A stretch of 64,000 bases of DNA from Pseudomonas faucium (GCF_021602585.1 NZ_BQIP01000020.1:1-64000), one strand, 5' to 3'; shown: positions 37,851-48,598, numbered from the stretch's first letter. Notes: a model not told the origin generated them from the letters alone. Numbers and translations are program-made.

Positions 37851-38891
37851 ATGAGCAAACGCGTAGCACTGGTGTTGGGGTCAGGTGGGGCTCGGGGTTA
37901 CGCCCATATCGGCGTGATCGAGGAAATCGAACGGCGCGGCTACGACATTGCCTGTGTCGCTGGCTGCTCGATGGGCGCGGTGATCGGCGGCATCTATGCC
38001 GCGGGCAAGCTCGAGGAGTATCGCAACTGGATCGAGAGCCTGGACTACCTGGATGTGCTGCGCCTGGTCGACGTGAGCTTTCGCCTCGGCGCGATTCGCG
38101 GCGACAAGGTGTTCGGCCAGATCCGCAAGATCGTCGGCGAGATCAACATCGAGCAACTGCGCATCCCCTACACGGCGGTGGCCACCGACCTGACGCACCA
38201 GCAGGAAATCTGGTTCCAGGAAGGCTGCTTGCACCAGGCCATGCGTGCTTCGGCGGCGATTCCCAGCCTGTTCACCCCAGTGATGCAGGGCAACCGCATG
38301 CTGGTCGACGGCGGCATCCTCAACCCGCTGCCGATCGTGCCGGTGGTGTCCAGCCACTGCGACCTGATCATTGCGGTGAACCTCAACTCCACCAACCAGA
38401 AGCAGTACCAGCTGCCGGTGATCGAGCGGCCGGCCGCGTTCAAGATGCGCTTCGATGCGCTGCTGAGCTCGCTCGGCTCGCGCCTGCCGTTCCGGCGTAA
38501 GCCCGCCGAAGAGCTGATCCGCATCGAGCAGGAGATCGTCGCCGAGGGCCTGGCGCCGCCAAGCCCGTGGCTGGCCGATGCGGCCGCCCCTGAAGCCCAG
38601 CAACCGGCGGCGGCGCCGGAGCGCGAGGGGGCGCCGAAATCGGCCACGGGGTCGTTCATCATCGACAACGTCGGGCCGGCTTCGCTGCTGGACCTGATCA
38701 ACCAGAGCTTCGAGGTGATGCAGACGTCGTTGGCGCAGTACAAGATCGCGGGGTACCCGCCCGATGTGCTGATCAACGTGCCCAAGCGGGTTTGCCGGTT
38801 CTTCGAGTTCTACAAGGCGCCGGAGCTGATTGCGCTGGGGCGGGAGATTGCGCGCGATACGCTGGACAACTACGAGGGGGAGAAGCGCTAG
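37851..38891 (+). CDS. Patatin-like phospholipase, RssA type
   Basis: A 346-residue patatin-family protein. The glycine loop LGSGGARGYAHIGV opens the domain, Ser40 lies in GCSMG and Asp153 in VDGGILNP. These are the parts of the dyad used by bacterial patatin-like phospholipases (RssA, NTE-like). A C-terminal extension from about residue 230 on is rich in Pro/Ala and ends in a helical region (VLINVPKRVCRFFEFYKAPE). No signal peptide is visible. It is only loosely similar to the gene at 185-1264. Confidence 0.88.
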   Translation: MSKRVALVLGSGGARGYAHIGVIEEIERRGYDIACVAGCSMGAVIGGIYAAGKLEEYRNWIESLDYLDVLRLVDVSFRLGAIRGDKVFGQIRKIVGEINIEQLRIPYTAVATDLTHQQEIWFQEGCLHQAMRASAAIPSLFTPVMQGNRMLVDGGILNPLPIVPVVSSHCDLIIAVNLNSTNQKQYQLPVIERPAAFKMRFDALLSSLGSRLPFRRKPAEELIRIEQEIVAEGLAPPSPWLADAAAPEAQQPAAAPEREGAPKSATGSFIIDNVGPASLLDLINQSFEVMQTSLAQYKIAGYPPDVLINVPKRVCRFFEFYKAPELIALGREIARDTLDNYEGEKR

Positions 38892-38908
38892 GTTTCGCTT
38901 GCCTGTGC

Positions 38909-38942
38909 CGGCCCTTTCGCGGGGCAAGCCCGCTCCCACAAA
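38909..38942. repeat. Single REP-like element (variant)
   Basis: CCCTTTCGCGGGGCAAGCCC followed by GCTCCCACAA, a common Pseudomonas REP variant that mixes features of the two families. It lies just after the patatin gene. Confidence 0.55.
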
Positions 38943-38995
38943 TACCTCATCGGCCTGCAGGGCAATGGGGTACCTGTGGGAGGTACAAGCCACAC

Positions 38996-39031
38996 AAAAA
39001 AAACGGGCCGCTTCAAGCGGCCCGTTTTTTT
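38996..39031. terminator. Bidirectional terminator, patatin gene / ppiD
   Basis: AAAACGGGCCGCTT-CA-AAGCGGCCCGTTTTTTT, a near-perfect stem with A and T tracts, between two convergent genes. Confidence 0.93.
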
Positions 39032-39044
39032 ACCGAACAGTCAC

Positions 39045-40916
39045 TCAGTAGCGCGTGATGTCCGCTGTGCTTTCCAGCTGCTTGCGGTACGCCGCGAAGT
39101 CCTGCTGGCCCGCGCGCGAAGCGAGGTAGCGGCGAATCTGCTGCTTCTCTTCATCGCTGGCGGCCGCGCCTTCGTTGACGCCCTTGAGCTGCAGCACAAC
39201 CAGGCTGCCATCGGCCAGGACCACGCTGCCGTATTCGGGCTTGTCCTTGGCTTGCGGCTTGGCCAGGCGGAACAGCGCCTGCAGCTCGGCGGGGTCGATA
39301 CCGTCCTGGCCGCGGGTAACGGCTTCGAAGGCCTTCCAGTTCTGCCCATCGTGGCCAGCGGTGGCGGCGATGGAGCCGTCACGCAGGCCGGCGATCAGCT
39401 TGTCTGCCTTGGCCTTGAGTTCGGCAGTCGCCTTTTCCTTGGCCAGGTGCTCGCGGATGTTCTTGGCCACGGCTTCCAGCGGCATCTGCGCAGGCTTGCG
39501 GTGTTCCTTGACGCGCAGTACCACGGTGGTTTCCGGATCCAGCTCGATGGCGGTGCTGTTGGCAGCCTCCTCCAGCACTTCTTCGGAGAATGCCGCCTGG
39601 ATCACGCCACGGTTGGCCGTGATGCCTTCACCACCCTCACGGCCGAACGGCGCCGAGGTGTGCACCTTGAGGTTCAGGTCCTGGGCCGGCTGGGCCAGGT
39701 CTGCAGCCTCGTAGGCTGCGTCCTGCAGTTGCTTGCTGGCATCGACATAGCGTTGCTCGACCAGCGGCATCTTCAGGTCATGGGTCAGCTTGTCCTTCAG
39801 GCTGGCGAAGCTCGGTACTTCCGGCGCCTGCTTGCCCAGCAGCTTGATCAGGTGGTAACCGAAGTCGGTGCGCACCGGGGCCGAAACCTGGCCGTCGTTG
39901 AGCTTGTACAGGGCCGTCTCGAACGCCGGGTCATATACGCCCGGGCCTGCGAAACCAAGGTCACCACCGTTGTTGGCGGAACCTGGGTCCTGGGAGAACT
40001 CCTTGGCCAGCTTGGCGAAGTCTTCACCTTTGGCCAGGCGTTGCTCGACCTCTTCGATGCGGGCCTTGGCCTGGGCATCGGTGACCTTGTCGTTGACCTC
40101 GATGAGGATGTGCGCGGCATGGCGCTGCTCGGCGAGGTTGGCGATTTCCTTCTCGTACTGGGCCTTGAGCTCTTCGTCGGTGACCTTGACCTGGTCGAAG
40201 AACGCCGACTTCTTCAGCTCGATGTAGTCGATGATCACCTGGTCGGGTGTCATGAACTCCTTGGCGTGCTGGTCATAGTGCGCCTTGACCTCTTCGTCGC
40301 TCACCTTGACCGCTGCCGGGTCGGCCTTGAAGGTCAGGGAAGCGAAGTCGCGGGTCTGGTTTTCCAGGCGGGCAAAGGCATCGACCTGCTGGTCGGTGAC
40401 GAAGCTGCTGCCGGCGATGCCGGTGCGCAGCTGGCCAATCAGCATTTCCTCGGCAAGCATGTCGCGGAACTGCATGCGGCCGTAGCCCATCTGGCGAATG
40501 ACCTGGTCGAAGCGGTCGGCGTTGAATTTGCCATCGACCTGGAACTCGGGGGTCTGCAGGATCACTTGATCCAGCTCGGCCTCGGAGAAAGCGAACTTGG
40601 CGTCTTCGGCGCCCTGCAACAGCAGCTTGCGCTCGATCAGCCCTTTGAGTGCGGCATCACGCAGCAGCTTCTCGTCCAGCAGTGCCGGGTCGAAATCCTT
40701 GCCCAACTGTTGCACGAGCTGGCGGCGCTGCATGTCGGCCGCTTGGCTCAGCTCATTGAGGCTGATGGTGTGCCCGTTCACCTTGGCGGCGTCCTGGCTA
40801 TGGGTGGTGGCCTTGAAAATGGCATCGAAGCCGGTCAACGCCATCAGCACGACGATGAGGCCGATGATGGTCTTGGCAATCCAACCTTGTGAATTGTCCC
40901 TGATATTTTGCAGCAT
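39045..40916 (-). CDS. ppiD: Peptidyl-prolyl isomerase / chaperone PpiD
   Basis: A 623-residue PpiD-type membrane-anchored periplasmic chaperone. A TM helix near residues 12-32 (GWIAKTIIGLIVVLMALTGF) precedes a SurA-like N domain. A parvulin domain lies at about 265-360 (RHAAHILIEVND and FGYHLIKLLGKQAP), and a helical C domain follows. It acts on proteins leaving the Sec translocon. I chose the ATG at 40916 with GGGGGA upstream. It follows hupB, as in many gammaproteobacteria (lon-hupB-ppiD). Confidence 0.94.
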   Translation of the reverse strand: MLQNIRDNSQGWIAKTIIGLIVVLMALTGFDAIFKATTHSQDAAKVNGHTISLNELSQAADMQRRQLVQQLGKDFDPALLDEKLLRDAALKGLIERKLLLQGAEDAKFAFSEAELDQVILQTPEFQVDGKFNADRFDQVIRQMGYGRMQFRDMLAEEMLIGQLRTGIAGSSFVTDQQVDAFARLENQTRDFASLTFKADPAAVKVSDEEVKAHYDQHAKEFMTPDQVIIDYIELKKSAFFDQVKVTDEELKAQYEKEIANLAEQRHAAHILIEVNDKVTDAQAKARIEEVEQRLAKGEDFAKLAKEFSQDPGSANNGGDLGFAGPGVYDPAFETALYKLNDGQVSAPVRTDFGYHLIKLLGKQAPEVPSFASLKDKLTHDLKMPLVEQRYVDASKQLQDAAYEAADLAQPAQDLNLKVHTSAPFGREGGEGITANRGVIQAAFSEEVLEEAANSTAIELDPETTVVLRVKEHRKPAQMPLEAVAKNIREHLAKEKATAELKAKADKLIAGLRDGSIAATAGHDGQNWKAFEAVTRGQDGIDPAELQALFRLAKPQAKDKPEYGSVVLADGSLVVLQLKGVNEGAAASDEEKQQIRRYLASRAGQQDFAAYRKQLESTADITRY

Positions 40917-40980
40917 GCGTCCCCCAGAAACGGCTGTACCACTGCGTCGACAACCGCGGAGCGTGGGTAGAATCCTGATA

Positions 40981-41014
40981 AAAGAAAGGCGCATCCGAGG
41001 ATGCGCCTTTTCTT
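40981..41014 (-). terminator. hupB terminator
   Basis: GGCGCATCC/GGATGCGCC stem flanked by A and T runs, between hupB and ppiD, read on the minus strand. Confidence 0.9.
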
Positions 41015-41099
41015 AGCAAACGTGTCAGGCGGGAACGTTTGCGGCCCGCCGTCAGCGTGCTCGGACCTGGCCAGGCCGGGTCCGGCTGAAAGAGACGAC

Positions 41100-41372
41100 T
41101 TAGTTGACGGCGTCTTTCAGGCCTTTGCCAGCCTTGAAGCCTGGAACCTTGGCAGCCTCGATCTTGATGGCCTTGCCGGTTTGCGGGTTGCGGCCGGTGC
41201 GCTCAGCGCGCTCTTTGACCGAGAAAGTGCCGAAGCCAACCAGGACGACGTCGTCGCCTGCTTTCAGGGCACCGGTCACGGAGTCGATCACAGCATCCAG
41301 AGCCTTGCCTGCGGCAGCCTTGGAAATGTCAGCCGATGCAGCGATAGCGTCAATCAGTTCCGACTTGTTCAC
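41100..41372 (-). CDS. hupB: DNA-binding protein HU-beta
   Basis: A 90-residue HU/IHF-family protein with the start [19 protein letters not shown] and the beta-arm motif [12 protein letters not shown] that inserts into the DNA minor groove. It is a nucleoid protein. GTG start at 41372 with AAGGGGA upstream. The gene is between lon and ppiD. Confidence 0.96.
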   Translation of the reverse strand: MNKSELIDAIAASADISKAAAGKALDAVIDSVTGALKAGDDVVLVGFGTFSVKERAERTGRNPQTGKAIKIEAAKVPGFKAGKGLKDAVN

Positions 41373-41524
41373 TCTAAGTCCCCTTATTTCTCTATTGAGT
41401 TTGTTTCTAAGTATGTAATGAAAAGCTTATGAAACGTGCGCTGGGTGGCTTGTTGACAATAGCGTGCCGCTTTATAGCAAGGCCCCGAAAAAACTGTCAA
41501 GGAAAGCCCCCCAAGCAAAAACTA

Positions 41525-43921
41525 CTAATGCGTGCTGATTCTTTCCTTAGCATCGCCGTCGCGCTTTTCATCTTTCGCGACAATCTCAGGAGCCACATCT
41601 GGCAAGGGCTCCGGGGCGTATTGCAGCGCAATTTGCAGGACTTCGTCAATCCATTTGACCGGTTTGATCTGAAGATCCTGTTTGATATTTTCCGGAATTT
41701 CCTTCAGATCGCGAACATTCTCCTCGGGAATGATCACCGTCTTGATTCCACCGCGGTGGGCTGCCAGCAGTTTTTCCTTCAGCCCGCCGATCGCCAGAAC
41801 CTGGCCACGCAGGGTGATTTCGCCGGTCATGGCAACGTCGGCACGCACCGGAATCTGGGTCAGCGCCGAGACCAGCGCGGTGCACATGCCGATACCGGCA
41901 CTCGGGCCGTCCTTGGGCGTGGCGCCTTCGGGCATGTGGATGTGCACGTCGTGCTTCTCGTGGAAGTCGGCCGCGATGCCCAGGCTGCGGGCACGGCTAC
42001 GGACCACGGTTTGCGCGGCAGTGATGGATTCGACCATGACGTCGCCGAGCGAACCGGTCTTGATCAACTGGCCCTTGCCGGGGATCACCACCGATTCGAT
42101 GGTCAGCAGTTCGCCGCCCACCTGCGTCCACGCAAGGCCCGTGACCTGGCCAATCTGGTCCTGCTGCTCGGCCAGGCCGTAGCGGAACTTGCGAATGCCG
42201 AGCAGGTGCTCGAGCTGCTCGCTGGTGACCTTGACCTTCACCTGCTTCTGCCCGGTGTGCTCCTTGACCACCTTGCGGCACACCTTGGCGATCTGCCGCT
42301 CGAGGCCCCGCACGCCCGCTTCACGGGTGTAGTAACGGATGATGTCGCGAATCGCCGAGACGTCGATCTCCAGCTCTTCCTTCTTCAAGCCGTTGGCCTT
42401 GACCTGCTTGGGCGTCAGGTACTTGACCGCGATGTTGATCTTCTCGTCCTCGGTGTAGCCCGGCAGGCGGATGACTTCCATGCGGTCGAGCAGCGCCGGC
42501 GGAATGTTCATCGAGTTCGAGGTGCACAGGAACATCACGTCCGAGAGGTCGTAATCGACTTCCAGGTAGTGGTCGTTGAAATTGTGGTTCTGCTCGGGGT
42601 CGAGCACTTCCAGCAGCGCCGAGGCAGGGTCGCCACGCATGTCGCTGCCCATCTTGTCGATCTCGTCGAGCAGGAACAGCGGGTTGCGTACACCCACCTT
42701 GGTCATCTTCTGGATCAGGCGGCCCGGCATCGAACCGATGTAGGTCCGACGGTGGCCACGGATTTCGGCCTCGTCACGCACGCCACCCAGGGCCATGCGC
42801 ACGAACTTGCGGTTGGTCGCGGCAGCGATCGACTCGGCCAGGGAGGTCTTGCCGACGCCAGGCGGGCCGACCAGGCACAGTACCGGGCCACGGATCTTCT
42901 TCACGCGCTTCTGCACCGCGAGGTACTCGAGAATGCGTTCCTTGACCTCTTCCAGGCCATAGTGGTCGGCATCGAGGATTTCCTCGGCCTTGGCCAGGTC
43001 CAGGCGGACCTTGCTCTGGGCCTTCCACGGCACCTGCACGAGCCAGTCGAGGTAAGAGCGCACCACGGTGGCCTCGGCCGACATCGGCGACATCTGCTTG
43101 AGCTTGTTCAGCTCGGCCTGGGCCTTGGCCAGCGCGTCCTTGGGCAGGCCTGCGGCTTCGATGCGCTTTTTCAGCTCTTCGACTTCGTTGTGGCCTTCGT
43201 CGCCATCGCCGAGCTCTTTCTGAATGGCCTTCATCTGCTCATTCAGGTAGTACTCGCGCTGGCTGCGCTCCATCTGCTTCTTGACCCGGCCGCGGATGCG
43301 CTTTTCCACCTGCAGCAGGTCGATTTCGGCGTCGAGCAGGGCCAGCACGTGTTCGACGCGCGTGGTCAGGTCGACGATCTCGAGGATCTCTTGCTTCTGC
43401 TCGATCTTCAGCGCCATGTGCGCGGCCATGGTGTCGACCAGGCGACCAGGCTCTTCGATGCTGTTCAGCGACGACAGTACTTCGGCCGGGACTTTCTTGC
43501 CCAGCTGCACGTACTGCTCGAACTGCGACAGCAAGGTGCGCACGAACACTTCCGACTCGCGCTCGGCGGCGTCGGTTTCGTCGATCAGGGATACTTCGGC
43601 ACGGATGTGCCCTTCTACTTCGCTGAACCGCTCGACGGCACCGCGCTGCTCACCCTCGACCAGCACCTTGACGGTGCCATCGGGCAGCTTCAGCAGTTGC
43701 AGAACGGTGGCGACGGTACCGACGCGGTACAGGGCGTCTTCGCCCGGGTCGTCGTCGGCTGGGTTCTTCTGGGCCAGCAGGAGGATCTGCTTCTCGCCCG
43801 TCATCGCCGCCTCGAGGGCTTCGATGGACTTTTCACGCCCCACGAACAGCGGGATGACCATGTGCGGGTAAACAACGACATCGCGCAATGGCAAAAGAGG
43901 CAAGTCGAGGGTGGTCTTCAT
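41525..43921 (-). CDS. lon: Lon ATP-dependent protease
   Basis: A 798-residue LonA with the N-terminal substrate-binding domain, AAA+ module (Walker [11 protein letters not shown], Walker [12 protein letters not shown]) and the Ser/Lys protease domain. The catalytic Ser is at about residue 674 in [11 protein letters not shown], and the Lys lies in [16 protein letters not shown]. It degrades misfolded and regulatory proteins in the cytoplasm. GAGG stands about 7 bp before the ATG. A sigma32-type promoter is predicted about 60 bp upstream. Confidence 0.97.
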   Translation of the reverse strand: MKTTLDLPLLPLRDVVVYPHMVIPLFVGREKSIEALEAAMTGEKQILLLAQKNPADDDPGEDALYRVGTVATVLQLLKLPDGTVKVLVEGEQRGAVERFSEVEGHIRAEVSLIDETDAAERESEVFVRTLLSQFEQYVQLGKKVPAEVLSSLNSIEEPGRLVDTMAAHMALKIEQKQEILEIVDLTTRVEHVLALLDAEIDLLQVEKRIRGRVKKQMERSQREYYLNEQMKAIQKELGDGDEGHNEVEELKKRIEAAGLPKDALAKAQAELNKLKQMSPMSAEATVVRSYLDWLVQVPWKAQSKVRLDLAKAEEILDADHYGLEEVKERILEYLAVQKRVKKIRGPVLCLVGPPGVGKTSLAESIAAATNRKFVRMALGGVRDEAEIRGHRRTYIGSMPGRLIQKMTKVGVRNPLFLLDEIDKMGSDMRGDPASALLEVLDPEQNHNFNDHYLEVDYDLSDVMFLCTSNSMNIPPALLDRMEVIRLPGYTEDEKINIAVKYLTPKQVKANGLKKEELEIDVSAIRDIIRYYTREAGVRGLERQIAKVCRKVVKEHTGQKQVKVKVTSEQLEHLLGIRKFRYGLAEQQDQIGQVTGLAWTQVGGELLTIESVVIPGKGQLIKTGSLGDVMVESITAAQTVVRSRARSLGIAADFHEKHDVHIHMPEGATPKDGPSAGIGMCTALVSALTQIPVRADVAMTGEITLRGQVLAIGGLKEKLLAAHRGGIKTVIIPEENVRDLKEIPENIKQDLQIKPVKWIDEVLQIALQYAPEPLPDVAPEIVAKDEKRDGDAKERISTH

Positions 43922-43980
43922 GATTTCGCCTCTACAGCGGCCTTATGGCCGGAAACCGGTGGAAATGATGCTTGGACCTA

Positions 43981-44009
43981 ATGTGGGGGCATGCCTGGGA
44001 AATTACAAG
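43981..44009 (-). promoter_or_regulatory. Predicted sigma32 (heat-shock) promoter of lon
   Basis: On the minus strand, CTTGTAA (44003-44009) and CCCCACAT (43981-43988) are 14 bp apart, close to the RpoH consensus CTTGAAA-N13/14-CCCCATnT. The -35 overlaps the perfect palindrome ACAAGCGCTTGT (44005-44016). The leader would be about 50 nt. Confidence 0.6.
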
Positions 44010-44021
44010 CGCTTGTATAGG

Positions 44022-44057
44022 AAAAGCAGAAAGGGGCCCGTAGGCCCCTTCTGCTTG
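44022..44057 (-). terminator. Hairpin between lon and clpX
   Basis: AGCAGAAAGGGGCC pairs with GGCCCCTTCTGCT around a CGTA loop, with T residues following on the minus strand. It should terminate clpX transcripts before lon. Confidence 0.8.
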
Positions 44058-44083
44058 CTACCGCCACCTGCCAATCGCCTGAA

Positions 44084-45367
44084 TCAGGCGTCAGGCGCGG
44101 CCTTGGCTTGCGGCTCGCTGTTCTCGTAGATGAGCAGCGGCTGCGACGTGCCTTCGATGACGCTCTCGTCGATCACCACCTTGCTGACTTCCTTCTGCGA
44201 AGGAATTTCGTACATGGTGTCGAGCAGCACGCCTTCGAGGATCGAACGCAGGCCACGGGCGCCAGTCTTGCGCTCCAGGGCCTTGCGGGCGACGGCCTTG
44301 AGGGCGTCACTGCGGAACTCGAGGTCCACGCTTTCCATCTCGAACAGCTTGGCATACTGCTTGGTCAGGGCGTTCTTCGGCTCGGTGAGGATTTGCATCA
44401 GCGCCGCCTCATCCAGCTCGTCGAGGGTCGCCAGCACCGGCAGACGGCCGACGAACTCGGGGATCAGGCCAAACTTGACCAGATCGTCCGGTTCGACTTC
44501 GCGCAGCGATTCGCCGACCTTCTTGCCTTCTTCCTTGCTGCGTACTTCGGCGCCAAAACCGATGCCACCTTTGGTGGAGCGGTTCTGGATGACCTTTTCC
44601 AGGCCGGAGAAGGCGCCACCGCAAATGAACAGGATATTGCGGGTATCAACCTGCAGGAATTCCTGTTGCGGGTGCTTGCGGCCACCTTGCGGCGGCACGG
44701 AAGCCACGGTGCCTTCGATCAGCTTCAGCAACGCCTGCTGCACGCCTTCGCCCGAAACGTCACGGGTGATCGACGGGTTGTCCGACTTGCGCGAGATCTT
44801 GTCGATTTCGTCGATGTAGACAATGCCCATCTGGGCCTTTTCCACGTCGTAGTCGCACTTCTGCAGCAGTTTCTGAATGATGTTCTCGACGTCCTCACCC
44901 ACATAACCGGCTTCGGTCAGGGTGGTGGCGTCGGCAATGGTAAACGGTACGTTCAGCAGACGAGCAAGGGTTTCGGCGAGCAGGGTCTTGCCCGAGCCGG
45001 TAGGCCCGATGAGCAGGATGTTGCTCTTGCCGAGTTCGACTTCGTCGCCCTTCTTGTCACGCTGGTTCAGGCGCTTGTAGTGGTTGTACACCGCTACCGA
45101 CAGCACCTTCTTGGCGCGCTCCTGACCAATGACGTACTGGTCCAGGATGCCGCTGATTTCTTTCGGCGAAGGCAATTTGTGCGCGCTGCTCTCGGCCTGG
45201 GCTTCCTGCACCTCCTCACGGATGATGTCGTTGCACAGGTCGACGCACTCGTCGCAGATAAATACCGAGGGCCCGGCAATCAGTTTGCGCACTTCGTGCT
45301 GGCTTTTGCCGCAGAAGGAGCAATAAAGCAATTTGCCGCTGTCCTCGCCGTTACGGGTGTCAGTCAT
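44084..45367 (-). CDS. clpX: Clp protease ATPase subunit ClpX
   Basis: A 427-residue AAA+ unfoldase that feeds ClpP. The N-terminal zinc-binding domain ([14 protein letters not shown] and [10 protein letters not shown], four Cys) recruits adaptors. Walker A is [15 protein letters not shown] and Walker B is [10 protein letters not shown]. The RIGFGAE-type pore/ClpP-contact region reads [12 protein letters not shown] chose the ATG at 45367 ([16 protein letters not shown]). It lies 108 bp after clpP. Confidence 0.97.
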   Translation of the reverse strand: MTDTRNGEDSGKLLYCSFCGKSQHEVRKLIAGPSVFICDECVDLCNDIIREEVQEAQAESSAHKLPSPKEISGILDQYVIGQERAKKVLSVAVYNHYKRLNQRDKKGDEVELGKSNILLIGPTGSGKTLLAETLARLLNVPFTIADATTLTEAGYVGEDVENIIQKLLQKCDYDVEKAQMGIVYIDEIDKISRKSDNPSITRDVSGEGVQQALLKLIEGTVASVPPQGGRKHPQQEFLQVDTRNILFICGGAFSGLEKVIQNRSTKGGIGFGAEVRSKEEGKKVGESLREVEPDDLVKFGLIPEFVGRLPVLATLDELDEAALMQILTEPKNALTKQYAKLFEMESVDLEFRSDALKAVARKALERKTGARGLRSILEGVLLDTMYEIPSQKEVSKVVIDESVIEGTSQPLLIYENSEPQAKAAPDA

Positions 45368-45432
45368 TCGATCGATCCAATCCGGTAGGCTTGAAACACA
45401 AGATGAAGGCAATTGCGGGCTTTTTCAAGTCC

Positions 45433-45461
45433 GCAGGTAGGCGCTTTCGGCACCTACCTGC
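45433..45461 (-). promoter_or_regulatory. Hairpin in the clpP-clpX spacer
   Basis: GCAGGTAGG and CCTACCTGC form a 9-bp stem just after the clpP stop; a second pairing GCGGACTTGAAAAAGCCCGC follows on the minus strand. It has no T-run, so it may partly attenuate or protect the upstream message. Confidence 0.45.
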
Positions 45462-45475
45462 TCTGGCACCTGAGG

Positions 45476-46117
45476 TCAGGAGGCCAGTTGCCGCTTGTCG
45501 TAGACCGAGTCGATCAGGCCGTACTCGGCCGCGCGCGAGGCGCTCATGAAGTTGTCACGCTCGGTATCGCGCTTGATGGTCTCGAGGTCCTGGCCGGTGT
45601 GGTAGGCCAGCAGCTCGTTCAGGCGCGCCTTGATGTTGAGGATTTCCTGGGCGTGGATCTCGATGTCGGTCGCCTGGCCCTGGAAGCCGCCCAGCGGCTG
45701 GTGGATCATCACGCGCGAGTTCGGCAGGCAGTGGCGCTTGCCCTTGGCACCAGCGGCCAAGAGGAAGGCGCCCATGCTGCAGGCCTGGCCGATGCAGATG
45801 GTCGAGACGTCTGGCTTGATGAACTGCATGGTGTCGTAGATCGACATGCCAGCTGTCACCGAGCCGCCTGGGGAGTTGATGTACAGATGGATATCCTTGT
45901 CCGGGTTTTCCGCTTCAAGGAACAGCAGCTGCGCCACTACCAGGTTGGCCATGTAGTCCTCTACCGGGCCAACCAGGAAGATCACTCGCTCCTTCAACAG
46001 GCGCGAGTAGATGTCGTAGGCACGTTCGCCACGGGCGGACTGCTCGATAACCATCGGGACCAGGCCGCCTGCGGCCTGGATGTCAGAGCTCTGCTGAATA
46101 TAAGAATTGCGGGACAT
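45476..46117 (-). CDS. clpP: Clp protease proteolytic subunit ClpP
   Basis: A 213-residue ClpP. The catalytic Ser is residue 114 in [11 protein letters not shown], and His139 lies in [10 protein letters not shown]. The oligomer-forming [10 protein letters not shown]-type motif reads [17 protein letters not shown] short propeptide before about residue 14 is typical. CAGGA stands 4 bp before the ATG. It forms the tig-clpP-clpX order conserved in gammaproteobacteria. Confidence 0.97.
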   Translation of the reverse strand: MSRNSYIQQSSDIQAAGGLVPMVIEQSARGERAYDIYSRLLKERVIFLVGPVEDYMANLVVAQLLFLEAENPDKDIHLYINSPGGSVTAGMSIYDTMQFIKPDVSTICIGQACSMGAFLLAAGAKGKRHCLPNSRVMIHQPLGGFQGQATDIEIHAQEILNIKARLNELLAYHTGQDLETIKRDTERDNFMSASRAAEYGLIDSVYDKRQLAS

Positions 46118-46156
46118 GTCCTGCGCTCACTCCCAAATAGTCATGGCTTGAATACG

Positions 46157-46184
46157 CACAAGCCAGCGCGAAGGCTGGCTTGTG
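46157..46184 (-). promoter_or_regulatory. Stem-loop between tig and clpP
   Basis: CACAAGCCAGC and GCTGGCTTGTG form an 11-bp stem with a 6-nt loop. No T-run follows on the minus strand, so processing or partial attenuation is more likely than termination. Confidence 0.5.
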
Positions 46185-46208
46185 GGGGTTTCCTACGAGT
46201 GACGCGTA

Positions 46209-47522
46209 TTACTCAGCTTCGGCAGGCGCCTGTGCTGGCTTTACGGCATCTTCGTACGAGACCGACTTGTCGGTCACAGTCGCTTTCTGCAGAACAGTAT
46301 CTACAACTTGTTCTTCCAGCACAACCGAACGGACTTCGTTCAGTTGCTGGTCGTTCTTGTAGTACCAGGCGATGACCTGCTCAGGCTCCTGGTAGGCCGA
46401 AGCCATCTCTTCGATCATCTCGCGAACCTTGGCGTCGTCCGGCTTGAGCTCGAACTGCTTGACCACCTCGGCAACGATCAGGCCCAGCACCACGCGGCGC
46501 TTGGCTTGCTCTTCGAACAGCTCGGCCGGCAGTTGCTCAGGCTTGATGTTGCCGCCGAACTGCTGAACGGCCTGCACGCGCAGACGGTTGACTTCGTTTT
46601 CCAGCAGCGCCTTCGGCACTTCGATCGGGTTGGCGGCCAGCAGACCGTCCATGACCTGGTTCTTGACCTTGGTCTTGATCGCCTGGCGCAGCTCACGCTC
46701 CATGTTCTTGCGAACTTCGGTGCGGAAGCCTTCCAGGGTGGTTTCCTTGATGCCGAACTGGGCGAAGAATTCTTCATTCAGTTCTGGCAGCTGAGGAGCC
46801 GACACGCTGTTGACGGTGATGGTGAACTCGGCGGCTTTGCCAGCCAGGTCCAGGTTCTGGTAGTCCTCAGGGAAGGTCACGTTGACAACGCGCTCTTCGC
46901 CCGCCTTGGCGCCTACCAGGCCATCTTCGAAGCCTGGGATCATGCGGCCGGAGCCCAGTACCAGCTGGGTGCCCTTGGCCGAACCACCGGCGAAGGCTTC
47001 GCCGTCGATCTTGCCGACGAAGTCGATGTTGAGCTGGTCGTCTTTCTCGGCAGCGCGCTCAACGGCTTCGAAGCGCACGTTCTGCTTGCGCAGCACTTCC
47101 AGCATGTTGTCCAGGTCGGCGTCGGCCACTTCGGCGCTCAGGCGCTCGACGTTGATCGACTCAAGGCCAGCAACGGTGAACTCAGGGAACACTTCGAAGA
47201 TGGCGACGAATTCCAGGTCCTTGCCCTTTTCGAAGGACTTCGGCTCAACGGCAGGTGCGCCAGCCGGGTTCAGCTTCTGCTCGACGATGGCTTCGTAGAA
47301 GGAAGCCTGGACCAGGTCACCGAACGCCTCTTGACGGGCATCGGCTTCGAAACGCTGGCGGATCACGCTCATCGGCACTTTGCCTGGGCGGAAGCCCGCG
47401 ACTTTGGCGCGCTTGGCAGTCTGCTGCAGACGCTTGTTGACTTCGTTCTCGACGCGCTCGGCCGGAACGGCGATGGTCATGCGGCGCTCGAGAGCGGAAG
47501 TGTTTTCAACAGAAACTTGCAT
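46209..47522 (-). CDS. tig: Trigger factor
   Basis: A 437-residue ribosome-bound chaperone with N-terminal ribosome-binding domain (GFRxGKxP-type signature seen as [14 protein letters not shown]), a central FKBP-type PPIase domain (about residues 150-240) and a C-terminal chaperone domain. I chose the ATG at 47522 ([14 protein letters not shown]) with GAGGAA upstream. First gene of the tig-clpP-clpX-lon block. Confidence 0.96.
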   Translation of the reverse strand: MQVSVENTSALERRMTIAVPAERVENEVNKRLQQTAKRAKVAGFRPGKVPMSVIRQRFEADARQEAFGDLVQASFYEAIVEQKLNPAGAPAVEPKSFEKGKDLEFVAIFEVFPEFTVAGLESINVERLSAEVADADLDNMLEVLRKQNVRFEAVERAAEKDDQLNIDFVGKIDGEAFAGGSAKGTQLVLGSGRMIPGFEDGLVGAKAGEERVVNVTFPEDYQNLDLAGKAAEFTITVNSVSAPQLPELNEEFFAQFGIKETTLEGFRTEVRKNMERELRQAIKTKVKNQVMDGLLAANPIEVPKALLENEVNRLRVQAVQQFGGNIKPEQLPAELFEEQAKRRVVLGLIVAEVVKQFELKPDDAKVREMIEEMASAYQEPEQVIAWYYKNDQQLNEVRSVVLEEQVVDTVLQKATVTDKSVSYEDAVKPAQAPAEAE

Positions 47523-47769
47523 GGATATTCCTCGTTGCACAGACGTTAGCCGGCGATAGCCCGACTCCAGAATCAAGGGCAAGCATTCTAGTGAGTCACG
47601 CAGCAGAAGTCACCCCACCCGGGACGACGGGAAACTACGCCGGTCGATTAGCTTGCAAGGCCCGCACGGCGTGCCGCCGGGCCCGTTCATATCAGGGGGT
47701 TGCACAGCGCCTTTTGGCACCACGCCGCCGAAATAACTTGTCAAACAACCACAGCCTCGGAAAACACCC

Positions 47770-48069
47770 TTATTCGGGGTCGATTTCGTTGAACTGGCAG
47801 TACTCTTCCCAGGCCATGCCCAGCGCCTCGGCCACTTCGCGATGGGTTTCCAGGCGCATGGCCTGGAGCTGCTCGGGGCTTTCGGCAATCAGTTGCAGCG
47901 CCAGCTCCCAGGGCTGGATGCCCTGCTCATCGGCGGCATCCTCGAAGGCCCACTCGATCTGCTGGGCCTGCTCGCGCGCATCGAGCTCGCGGATTTCTTC
48001 GAGCAGTTGCGGGTTCGCCTCGGCGAATCGCTGCAGCGCCAGGGCCTGGCGGGCTTCTTTGGCAATCAT
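47770..48069 (-). CDS. Small acidic conserved hypothetical protein
   Basis: A 99-residue acidic, helical protein starting MIAKEARQALALQRFAEANP. The C-terminal part EVAEALGMAWEEYCQFNEID resembles a small Pseudomonas-specific DUF family (possibly DUF6388), but I am not sure of the number. It lies alone between tig and the tRNA cluster. Confidence 0.6.
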   Translation of the reverse strand: MIAKEARQALALQRFAEANPQLLEEIRELDAREQAQQIEWAFEDAADEQGIQPWELALQLIAESPEQLQAMRLETHREVAEALGMAWEEYCQFNEIDPE

Positions 48070-48264
48070 GGGTAATCCTCTACCGGCATACGGGCCGGGG
48101 TTTCAACCGGCTGAAATCTATCAGCTTTTATTGGGGTGCCACCAGAGGATTACAAGGGCCGCACGCATTCTTGCCAGCCAATAGCACATTCCTACGCAAG
48201 CGAAGTGCGCCTGGTGCCAGAGCACACCCCTGCCCACTCCTGAATCAGCCACCCGGCAAAAAGC

Positions 48265-48293
48265 AAAAGGGCAGCTCATGGGCTGCCCTTTTT
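48265..48293 (-). terminator. Terminator of the tRNA operon
   Basis: AAAAGGGCAGC-TCATG-GGCTGCCCTTTTT, 45 bp past the last tRNA on the minus strand; A and T tracts make it bidirectional. Confidence 0.88.
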
Positions 48294-48337
48294 ACCGCCA
48301 TGCCCTCAACAACTTGAAAGCACGCGCTTATATCAGA

Positions 48338-48422
48338 TGGTGCGGACGAAGAGACTCGAACTCTTACAGCTTGCGCCGCTGGAACCTAAATCCAGTGTGT
48401 CTACCAATTTCACCACGTCCGC
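48338..48422 (-). tRNA. tRNA-Leu (anticodon TAG), second copy in transcript
   Basis: 85 nt with encoded CCA. The anticodon loop reads TTTAGGT between CTGGA and TCCAG stems, giving TAG (Leu). A long variable arm (GCGGCGCAAGCTGTA region) marks a class II tRNA. Identical to the copy at 48599-48683. Confidence 0.97.
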
Positions 48423-48479
48423 GCAACGCAGAAAAAACAAAAGCGCCCGATTATACAATCAAGGCGCCTTCGAAGAATA

Positions 48480-48556
48480 TGGGGTGGACGATGGGAATCG
48501 AACCCACGACAACTGGAATCACAATCCAGCGCTCTACCAACTGAGCTACGCCCACC
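48480..48556 (-). tRNA. tRNA-His (anticodon GTG)
   Basis: 77 nt including the encoded extra 5' G typical of tRNA-His and the CCA end. Anticodon loop TTGTGAT gives GTG. The second His gene at 48737-48813 has the same sequence. Confidence 0.97.
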
Positions 48557-48598
48557 ATATTGCGGTGTTGCTATGTTGCGGTACTGCCTACAGAAGCA

